Part shown: one piece after another, positions 24,084-31,024 of the stretch
Layout of the letters: the number at the start of each line of letters is the position of its first letter
Numbering within the stretch: the stretch's first letter is position 1
Assembly (NCBI RefSeq): GCF_001045445.1
Contig: NZ_LFNF01000001.1
Location: 1 to 64,000 of the forward strand
Direction: 5' to 3'
Length of the DNA stretch: 64,000 bases
Source of the DNA: Chryseobacterium sp. BLS98
GTDB taxonomy: Bacteria > Bacteroidota > Bacteroidia > Flavobacteriales > Weeksellaceae
The notes under the pieces: model-generated
Database searches by the model: none
Told to the model about the DNA's origin: nothing
The model's input: only the letters and a program-made list of their open reading frames with translations
Position numbers and translations under genes: made by a program

Positions 24084-27000
24084 ATGCATCGTTTTTTTAT
24101 ATTTTTATATTATCTGATTTCTAAAAACTGGGTTCTTTCAGTAATTATTGCTTTAGGAATAGCTGTGATATGCGGATTTTTTGCTTCAAAAATTAATTTT
24201 GAGGAAGATATCAATCAGATTATTCCTAAAAATGAAAAATCCGATCTTACGGCAAAAGTTCTTAAACAGCTGAACTTTTCGGATAAAATCATAGTTATTA
24301 TAGAGAACAAATCCAGGGAAGACGGTTTTTTGCTTTCTGAAACGGCAGATACTTTCCTGCAAAAAATTGAACCTCTGAAAAAATACATCGGTGACGTACA
24401 GGGAAAGGTGAACGACAGTGAAATTTCGGAAACATTTGATTTTGTAAGCCAGAATCTGCCTCTTTTTCTTGATGAAAACGATTATAAGGAAATTGAAAGA
24501 AAACTGCAAAAAGACAGCATCGCCAAACAGGTAGAGAACAACTATGTTTCCCTGGTATCCCCTACAAGCCTTGTCACCAAGGATTTTATCAAAAAAGATC
24601 CTCTGGGAATTACTTATCTGGGAATTAAGAAATTAAATGCCTTAAACATCAGCAAAGATTTTAAGCTCGAAGACAATTATATAGTTACGAAAGACGGAAA
24701 AAACCTCTTGCTTTTCATTGACCCTAAAAATAAAAGCAATGATACCAAAGGTAACGAAGCCTTCGTCAATCAGCTCAACCAGATCAAGGACGATATTAAT
24801 AAACAGTTTAAGGGAAAAACAGAACTCAGCTATTTCGGTTCCCCGGTGATTGCCGTAGCCAATGCACAGCAGATCAAAAAAGACATCCAGAATACGGTCA
24901 TGATCTCCATGGCAGTGCTGCTGATTCTGCTGATGTATTATTTCAGGAATTTCTTTACTCCGATTATTGTATTTCTTCCGACCGCATTTTCTGTATTGCT
25001 TGCCCTGCTGATCCTTTATTTTATAAAAGATAAAATTTCAGCTATTTCATTGAGTGTGGGAGCCATACTTATCGGGATTACGATAGATTATGCCCTTCAT
25101 ATTCTCACCCATTACAAGCACAACAATAATATTGAAGAGCTTTACAAAGAAATCACCCAGCCCATTGTACTGAGCAGCGCCACTACGGCCGTTTCCTTTT
25201 TATGCCTGGTATTTGTACGCTCCGAGGCCTTGAAAGATCTAGGTCTTTTTGCAGCTATTACTGTTATATTATCCTCCATTACTGCACTGATTATCGTTCC
25301 CCAGCTTTATCATCCCAAAGAGAAAGAGGACAAACAAAATGCTAATTTTATAGACAGGATCGGTTCTTATCCTTATGAGAAAAACAAACCGCTGATCATA
25401 GGATGTTCCATCATTATTATTGCCTGCCTTTTCGGTTTCAGGCATGTGGGATTCAATGAAGATATCGGGGACCTGAATTATATCCCAAAAGAATTAAAGA
25501 TAAGTGAGGCTAAGCTTCAGAAGCTTTCCGACATCACGTCCAAATCCATCTACACCATTTCCTACGGAGATTCTGAAGAAAAGGCGCTCGCAAGAAATAC
25601 CCGGCTAAGCAGTTTCCTTGAGAGGGAAAAGAAGGAAGGAAAGATCCTGAGCTACAATTCCATTGGAAACGTTGTGCTTTCAGAAAAAGACCAGAAACAA
25701 AGGATTAAAACCTGGAATCAATTCTGGGATGGAGATAAAAAAAGCCGTACGGTTTCACAGCTGGTAAGCAGCGGGAACCAGTTTGGATTCAATAATAGTG
25801 CTTTTGATAATTTCAATGAAATTTTAAATAAAAACTACACCCCATTAAGCCTTCGGGATTATGAGAAAATCAAAGCCTTGCAAATCTCTGAATTCCTGAG
25901 CAATGAGAATAGATTTTACACTGTTTCCAATGTTGTAAAAGTAGATGAAAAGAAAAGAGATGCTTTCATAAAAGACGTTGAAAAAAACCACAATGCACTG
26001 GCCATTGACCGTCAGCAGATGAACGAAAACTTCCTGGGACTGCTGAAAAGGGATTTTGGCACGTTAATTAACTATTCTCTTCTCGCCATCATCCTTACTA
26101 TCATCGTTTTCTTCAGAAATTTTGAGCTTACCGTTCTCACCATGTTTCCTATTGTACTGACAGGAATCGTTACGGCCGGTATTCTTTATTTCCTGGGATT
26201 AGAATTAAATATTTTCAGTACCGTAGTCTGTACGCTGGTTTTCGGTGTGGGAGACGATTTCAGTATTTTCCTTACAAAAGCTATGCAGAAGGAGCACACA
26301 ACAGGAAAAAACGAGCTTCCAACCTACAGAACTTCTATTATTCTGGCCGTTTTCACTACTGTTTTGTCGATCGGCTCTTTGATCTTTGCCAAACATCCGG
26401 CATTGCATTCACTTGCATTGGTTGCCTTAATCGGGATGTTCTCTGTAATTATTATCACCTCAACGCTTTATCCGTTCTGGTTTAGGTTACTGATTACAAA
26501 CAGGGCAAAAAAAGGACTTTCCCCGATCACCTTCGGATTATTTTTAAGATCCGTCATATCCTTCTTTTATTATGGATTGGGAGGATTTGTCTTTTCATTG
26601 GTCGGAAGTATGTTTGTCAAAAGGTCAAAAGGAAGAACATTAGATATTATTAAATTGATTTTAGCTAAATTTTTAACATCAGTACTGTACACCAACCCAT
26701 TTGTAAAGAAAAGAGTGATAAAAAATCCGGCGGAAGATTTCAGCAGACCTGCTGTCATCATTGCCAACCATACTTCTTTTCTTGACACGCTTGCCATTGC
26801 TATGGCCACTCATAAAATTATTTACCTGGTGAACGACTGGGTTTACGAATCCCCGGTTTTCGGAAGACTGGTAAGGGCGCTTGGCTTTTTTCCGGTTTCT
26901 CAGGGAATAGAGAATGGGATGGGACAGCTGAAAGAAAAAATTGACCAGGGCTATTCATTGGTTGTTTTTCCTGAAGCGGAACGTTCTTATACCAACGATG

Positions 27001-27737
27001 TGAAAAGATTCCATAAAGGAGCATTTTATCTTGCAGAACAGTTCGGATTGGATATTCTTCCGCTGTACATCCACGGAAATTCCGAAGTACTGCCCAAAGG
27101 AGACTTCATTATTTATGACGGAAGCATTATCGTAAAAGTAGGCGAAAGGATCAGTAAAGATAATGCCAGCTTTGGAAAGAACTATTCTGAAAGGACAAAA
27201 AAGATCAATGCCTATTTCAGGAATCAGTTTGCAGAACTGCGAAATGAACTGGAAGACGAGAATTATTTCAGAAAAAAATTATTTTTAAGCTACCTCTACA
27301 AAGACAGTGAAGTGGTAAAAGAAGTCAAAGATGATTTTAATGCCAACAAATCCGTCTATTTTGAACTGAACAAACATATTCCGAAAAACGCATCGATTCT
27401 GCACATGGCAGATGATTTCGGACAGAAGGATATCCTGCTCACCCTTTACCAGGCGGAAAGAAGAATTTTTTCTTTCATTAAAGATGAAGAAAGAAGAGCA
27501 ACAGCCAAACAAACCTATTTGGTAAAAAAAAGAAAACTGAAATATATTAGCAGCATCCCGGAAATCGATAAAAAGATTGACATTCTTCTGATTTCGGATC
27601 AGGAATTTGATATCAGTACACTGAAGGAGCTTCCCGGGACCATCATCCTGCTGAACATACCACATTATGACCTGAAAAATTCAGATTATCTGCAGGAATT
27701 CAGTTCAGAAGCAATAAAAATTTTCAAAAAACACTAA
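24084..27737 (+). CDS. MMPL/RND exporter fused to an acyltransferase and a methyltransferase-like tail
   Basis: A 1217-residue protein in three parts. Residues 1-830 are an RND-type MMPL transporter in two halves, each with one helix, a large periplasmic loop and a helix bundle (GAILIGITIDYALHIL and LVFGVGDDFSIFLTK). Residues ~860-1060 are a PlsC-type acyltransferase with the NHTSFLD motif (HX4D at 896-901) and FPEAERS (962-968). Residues ~1080-1217 look like a degenerate Rossmann methyltransferase (IPKNASILHMADDFGQ, then an acidic-end strand), which is only a fold impression. MMPL genes are standard in aryl polyene and flexirubin clusters, where they export the lipid or polyene. It heads pigment unit 1 behind a strong promoter. 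Confidence 0.88.
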   Translation: MHRFFIFLYYLISKNWVLSVIIALGIAVICGFFASKINFEEDINQIIPKNEKSDLTAKVLKQLNFSDKIIVIIENKSREDGFLLSETADTFLQKIEPLKKYIGDVQGKVNDSEISETFDFVSQNLPLFLDENDYKEIERKLQKDSIAKQVENNYVSLVSPTSLVTKDFIKKDPLGITYLGIKKLNALNISKDFKLEDNYIVTKDGKNLLLFIDPKNKSNDTKGNEAFVNQLNQIKDDINKQFKGKTELSYFGSPVIAVANAQQIKKDIQNTVMISMAVLLILLMYYFRNFFTPIIVFLPTAFSVLLALLILYFIKDKISAISLSVGAILIGITIDYALHILTHYKHNNNIEELYKEITQPIVLSSATTAVSFLCLVFVRSEALKDLGLFAAITVILSSITALIIVPQLYHPKEKEDKQNANFIDRIGSYPYEKNKPLIIGCSIIIIACLFGFRHVGFNEDIGDLNYIPKELKISEAKLQKLSDITSKSIYTISYGDSEEKALARNTRLSSFLEREKKEGKILSYNSIGNVVLSEKDQKQRIKTWNQFWDGDKKSRTVSQLVSSGNQFGFNNSAFDNFNEILNKNYTPLSLRDYEKIKALQISEFLSNENRFYTVSNVVKVDEKKRDAFIKDVEKNHNALAIDRQQMNENFLGLLKRDFGTLINYSLLAIILTIIVFFRNFELTVLTMFPIVLTGIVTAGILYFLGLELNIFSTVVCTLVFGVGDDFSIFLTKAMQKEHTTGKNELPTYRTSIILAVFTTVLSIGSLIFAKHPALHSLALVALIGMFSVIIITSTLYPFWFRLLITNRAKKGLSPITFGLFLRSVISFFYYGLGGFVFSLVGSMFVKRSKGRTLDIIKLILAKFLTSVLYTNPFVKKRVIKNPAEDFSRPAVIIANHTSFLDTLAIAMATHKIIYLVNDWVYESPVFGRLVRALGFFPVSQGIENGMGQLKEKIDQGYSLVVFPEAERSYTNDVKRFHKGAFYLAEQFGLDILPLYIHGNSEVLPKGDFIIYDGSIIVKVGERISKDNASFGKNYSERTKKINAYFRNQFAELRNELEDENYFRKKLFLSYLYKDSEVVKEVKDDFNANKSVYFELNKHIPKNASILHMADDFGQKDILLTLYQAERRIFSFIKDEERRATAKQTYLVKKRKLKYISSIPEIDKKIDILLISDQEFDISTLKELPGTIILLNIPHYDLKNSDYLQEFSSEAIKIFKKH

Positions 27738-27780
27738 ATAAATATGAAAAGCATATTTTTGTAACCGCTAAAGAATATTA

Positions 27781-28695
27781 ATGAAAAAAAATATACTGAT
27801 CATTTACTATTCGCAAACCGGCCAGCTGGAGGATATTGTGAAGAATGTAGCCCAGCCTTTCGAAGCCAGAAAGGAAGAATACGATGTTACCTATTATAAT
27901 ATCAAACTGAAAGAAGACTTCCCCTTCCCATGGCCGGGAGATGTTTTCTTCAACACCTTCCCTGAATCTTATCTTCAGATCCCTAAAGAGATCTTTCCGC
28001 CTTCCGACGAGATCCTGAACAAAAAGTACGACCTCATCCTATTCGGATACCAGGTATGGTACCTTACCCCATCCATTCCTATCATTTCTTTCCTGAAAAG
28101 CGGTTTTGCGGAAAAGATCATGAAAGATACGGATGTGGTTACCATTTCAGGCACCCGCAACATGTGGATGCTTTCTCAGGAGAAGCTAAAGGTATATTTG
28201 AAAAATCTTGGCGCAAAATTGGTAGGGAATATTGCCTTGGTAGACAGGCATGACAATTATACAAGTGTTCTGACCATCTTACGCTGGCTGACCACCGGAC
28301 AGAAAGAGAAGTCAGGCATTCTGCCGGCCGCCGGAATCTCCGATGAAGAAATTGCAGGTTCTGTAAAGTATGGGAATATTATAGAAAAACATTTCAGCAG
28401 CGGGAACCTCTCCGGTCTCCAGCCTGATCTGGTAAAGAATGGCGCTGTAGAGATCCGTCCTTTTTTAGTAAGGGTGGAAAAAGTAGGTAATAAGATCTTC
28501 ACCGTATGGTCCAACCTCATTATTAAGAAAAAAGAGAAACGCCCATTGCTGATAAAATTCTTTAAGGTATATTTGATGGCTGCGATATGGATTATTTCAC
28601 CTGTCGTCTTAGTTTTACACTTACTGACAACCCCTATATTTTGGTTTAAAAGACAAAAACAAAAAACATATTTACAAGGAATTAATTTAAAATAG
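27781..28695 (+). CDS. darA: DarA-like dialkylresorcinol aromatase (flavodoxin fold)
   Basis: A 304-residue protein with a flavodoxin-like phosphate-binding loop at the start (IIYYSQTGQLEDIV) and flavodoxin-fold strands such as YDLILFGYQVWYLTPS. The C-terminus carries a hydrophobic helix (LMAAIWIISPVVLVLHLLTTPIFWF), so it is probably bound to the membrane. In dialkylresorcinol pathways DarA oxidises the 1,3-cyclohexanedione made by DarB to the aromatic resorcinol. It lies 43 bases after the MMPL gene and one base before darB, the normal pairing. The substrate chain lengths cannot be inferred. Confidence 0.85.
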   Translation: MKKNILIIYYSQTGQLEDIVKNVAQPFEARKEEYDVTYYNIKLKEDFPFPWPGDVFFNTFPESYLQIPKEIFPPSDEILNKKYDLILFGYQVWYLTPSIPIISFLKSGFAEKIMKDTDVVTISGTRNMWMLSQEKLKVYLKNLGAKLVGNIALVDRHDNYTSVLTILRWLTTGQKEKSGILPAAGISDEEIAGSVKYGNIIEKHFSSGNLSGLQPDLVKNGAVEIRPFLVRVEKVGNKIFTVWSNLIIKKKEKRPLLIKFFKVYLMAAIWIISPVVLVLHLLTTPIFWFKRQKQKTYLQGINLK

Positions 28696-28696
28696 A

Positions 28697-29836
28697 ATGT
28701 ACGACGTATTTATAACAAAAGCATCAACATATTTACCCAACAGCCCGGTATCAAATGATGAAATGGAAACTTATCTTGGTCTGATCAACGGTGTTCCTTC
28801 TAAAGCAAAATCACTGATTTTAAGAAATAACAAGATCACCACAAGATATTATGCTTTGGACAAAGAAGGAAATCCTACCCATACCAATGCACAGCTGACA
28901 GCAAAAGCTGTAGAAGGATTATTCGATGAAAACTTCAAAAAGGAAGATATGAAGCTATTGTCCGTGGGAACTACTTCTCCGGATCAGATGCAGCCTTCAC
29001 ATGCTTCTATGGTTCATGGTGAGCTGAATATCGGAAAATCTATTGAAATTAATACCGCTACCGGTTTATGTAACTCGGGAATGAACGCATTGAACTATGG
29101 ATTCCTTTCCGTAAAGGCAGGCGTACAGGAAAATGCCGTTTGCGTAGGCTCCGAGAGAATGTCTGCATGGATGACTGCAGATAAATTCAACCACGAAGCT
29201 GAAAACTTAAAATTACTGGAAGAAAGACCTATCATTGCTTTCAAGAGAGAATTCTTAAGATGGATGCTTTCTGACGGTGCAGGTGCCTTCCTTTTAGAAA
29301 ATAAGCCAAGAGAAAATCAGATTTCTCTAAAGATAGAATTCATCGATTTTTATTCTTACGCCCACGAAATTGAAGCCTGTATGTATGCCGGATGCGACAA
29401 GCAGGAAGACGGAAGCCTGAAATCATGGGCAGACTACCCATCTGACGAATGGCTGAAAGAGTCTATTTTTGCGATCAAACAGGATACAAAGATCCTTGAC
29501 AAATATATCCTTGTAAAAGGAGCAGAAAGCTTGAGATCTTCTTTTGACAAACATAATCTGGACCCGGCGAAAATAGATCATGTTCTGGCCCACATTTCCT
29601 CAGGTTACTTTAAAGACGGCTTAAGAGAAGAGTTTGCCAAAAAAGGTATGGATTTCCCTTCCGAGAAATGGTTCTATAACCTTTCTGAAGTAGGAAACAT
29701 CGGTGCCGGTTCTATTTTCATCGCACTGGAAGAATTAATGAATTCCGGAACGTTGAAAAAAGGAGAAAAAGTACTGCTTTGTGTGCCTGAAAGCGGAAGA
29801 TTTGCCTACTCGTGTGCCCTGTTAACGGTTTGCTAA
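28697..29836 (+). CDS. darB: DarB-like ketosynthase for dialkylresorcinol formation
   Basis: A 379-residue KAS-III-type thiolase-fold enzyme. In the dialkylresorcinol pathway DarB joins two acyl chains to form the cyclohexanedione ring. Cys125 (TATGLCNSGMN), His299 (VLAHISSGYF) and Asn334 (EVGNIGAGSIF) form the expected Cys-His-Asn triad, so the copy appears active. It starts one base after the darA stop, and its own stop overlaps the next start by one base (TAATG), indicating coupled translation. In flexirubins the ring supplies the alcohol half of the pigment ester. Confidence 0.9.
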   Translation: MYDVFITKASTYLPNSPVSNDEMETYLGLINGVPSKAKSLILRNNKITTRYYALDKEGNPTHTNAQLTAKAVEGLFDENFKKEDMKLLSVGTTSPDQMQPSHASMVHGELNIGKSIEINTATGLCNSGMNALNYGFLSVKAGVQENAVCVGSERMSAWMTADKFNHEAENLKLLEERPIIAFKREFLRWMLSDGAGAFLLENKPRENQISLKIEFIDFYSYAHEIEACMYAGCDKQEDGSLKSWADYPSDEWLKESIFAIKQDTKILDKYILVKGAESLRSSFDKHNLDPAKIDHVLAHISSGYFKDGLREEFAKKGMDFPSEKWFYNLSEVGNIGAGSIFIALEELMNSGTLKKGEKVLLCVPESGRFAYSCALLTVC

Positions 29837-30267
29837 TGGAAAACAGACTGCCAACTTCTGATCAGAAATTTGTGGAAAGTCTCATTCCGCAGCGTTTTCC
29901 ATTTGTCATGGTTCATGAGCTTACGGAATATTCTGATGAACATCTTGTATCAGGGTTTGAAATCAAGGAAAACAATATTTTCATTCAGGAGGGTGTATTT
30001 CAGGCATCAGGCCTTATTGAGCATCAGGCACAGAGCGTTGCTTTACACACAGGCTATAAATATTACCTGCTGGGAAAAGATGCCCCTACAGGATATATTG
30101 GTGCCATTAAATCTTTTGAAGCGGAAACTTTACCCAGAACAGGAGACCGTTTGGTATCGGAAGTAACGATCCTCAATGAAATAATGGGAGTAACCCTGGT
30201 AGATATTATCACGAAATTAAATGGTGTGATCATTGCAAAATCTCAGATGAAAACTGCCGTAAAATAA
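29836..30267 (+). CDS. Hotdog-fold dehydratase-like protein (ApeP-like)
   Basis: A 143-residue FabZ-fold protein starting at the ATG that overlaps the darB stop. It opens LIPQRFPFVMVHELTEYSD, equivalent to the FabZ start, but the FabZ catalytic block HFPGNPVMPG is missing. In its place stands QEGVFQASGLIEHQAQS, which keeps the Glu of the VEAxAQ helix but not the active-site His. This deletion is typical of the ApeP-like family of aryl polyene clusters, some members of which still act as dehydratases. It may dehydrate 3-hydroxyacyl-ACP or only help a partner. The next gene is its paralogue. Confidence 0.78.
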   Translation: MENRLPTSDQKFVESLIPQRFPFVMVHELTEYSDEHLVSGFEIKENNIFIQEGVFQASGLIEHQAQSVALHTGYKYYLLGKDAPTGYIGAIKSFEAETLPRTGDRLVSEVTILNEIMGVTLVDIITKLNGVIIAKSQMKTAVK

Positions 30268-30274
30268 ACTGTAA

Positions 30275-30718
30275 ATGGAAATCAAGGAAGAGAATATCAT
30301 TAATATACACAACTTTCTGCCGCACCGCGAACCGATGCTGATGGCAGATTATATCCTAGAACTGACCAAAGAAAAAGTTGTGACTTCCTTTGAGATCAAA
30401 GAAGACAATATTTTTGTCCACAATGGTGAATTCGCAGAAGCCGGCCTGATTGAAAATCTTGCCCAGACCTGCTCATCCATCCTGGGGCAGAGTTTCTTTG
30501 AAAATCCTGAAGCAGATACCAAAGTGATAGGCTTCATCACCAACATTAAAAAAATTGAAGTATTTGCTCTTCCTAAAATTGGAAACAAGATCATTTCAAA
30601 AGCTTCACTGATTTCCCAGTACGAAAATATCTGTCATATTTTTTGCGAGACATTTTATAATGATGATATACTGATCAGAGGAGAGATTAATCTGTTTATT
30701 CAGGAAGTGAAATCTTAG
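30275..30718 (+). CDS. Second hotdog-fold dehydratase-like protein (ApeP-like)
   Basis: A 147-residue paralogue of the preceding gene. FLPHREPMLMADYILEL is the family opening, and NGEFAEAGLIENLAQTCSS is the central helix, again without a FabZ-type HFPGNP block but with the conserved Glu. Two tandem diverged copies suggest a heterodimer, as in other split hotdog dehydratases (inference). It is the last gene of pigment unit 1, with a good terminator 29 bases downstream. A canonical dehydratase with the HFPGNP block is at 45.2 kb. Confidence 0.78.
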   Translation: MEIKEENIINIHNFLPHREPMLMADYILELTKEKVVTSFEIKEDNIFVHNGEFAEAGLIENLAQTCSSILGQSFFENPEADTKVIGFITNIKKIEVFALPKIGNKIISKASLISQYENICHIFCETFYNDDILIRGEINLFIQEVKS

Positions 30719-30746
30719 AAATCATTAATTTGATTTAAGTATATAG

Positions 30747-30775
30747 CCGTACAATTTGTGCGGTTTTTTGTTTTT
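30747..30775 (+). terminator. Terminator of pigment unit 1
   Basis: Stem CCGTAC/GTGCGG (one G-T pair) with a 5-base loop and a long T-run, 29 bases past the stop of the second hotdog gene. Confidence 0.8.
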
Positions 30776-30776
30776 A

Positions 30777-30960
30777 GCCATGGATGACACAAATCTTCAC
30801 GAATGATTGCGTTGTAAAATTAGGTTTTGGCTAAAACCGGATTGGAATTTTGATAATATTAAGCAAACGGGCTAAAGCCCTTCCTATTAATGGATATTTG
30901 AATGGATTGTGATTATTTGTGGAAAAACATTTGTGGTATTTGTGGTTAACTTCCAAATGC
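30777..30960. repeat. Intergenic repeat segment with GGGCTAAAGCCC
   Basis: The 12-base palindrome GGGCTAAAGCCC (30869-30880) followed by TTCCTATT recurs as GGGCTAAAGCC at 60748-60758 followed by TATTTCTATT. Both lie in intergenic DNA, and both have Lys-poor, TTTGTG-rich text nearby (ATTTGTGG and CATTTGTG). The pattern resembles dispersed intergenic repeats common in Chryseobacterium. Boundaries are not defined. Confidence 0.4.
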
Positions 30961-30974
30961 AATCAATGTAAAAT

Positions 30975-31008
30975 AAAAAAGCGGGACATTTCTGCCCCGC
31001 TTAAAAAA
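30975..31008 (-). terminator. Terminator after the M16 peptidase gene
   Basis: Stem AAGCGGG/CCCGCTT followed on the reverse strand by a T-run, 17 bases past the peptidase stop. Confidence 0.8.
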
Positions 31009-31024
31009 TTGCTATTCTAAAAGA

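Larger units (their letters stand above)
30719..31024. other. Convergent intergenic region with a repeat
   Basis: It contains two terminators, one for each direction, and between them a ~180-base stretch with repeat-like segments (see the GGGCTAAAGCC repeat entry and the TTTGTGG motif run near 30916-30948). No reading frame was supported. Confidence 0.5.
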
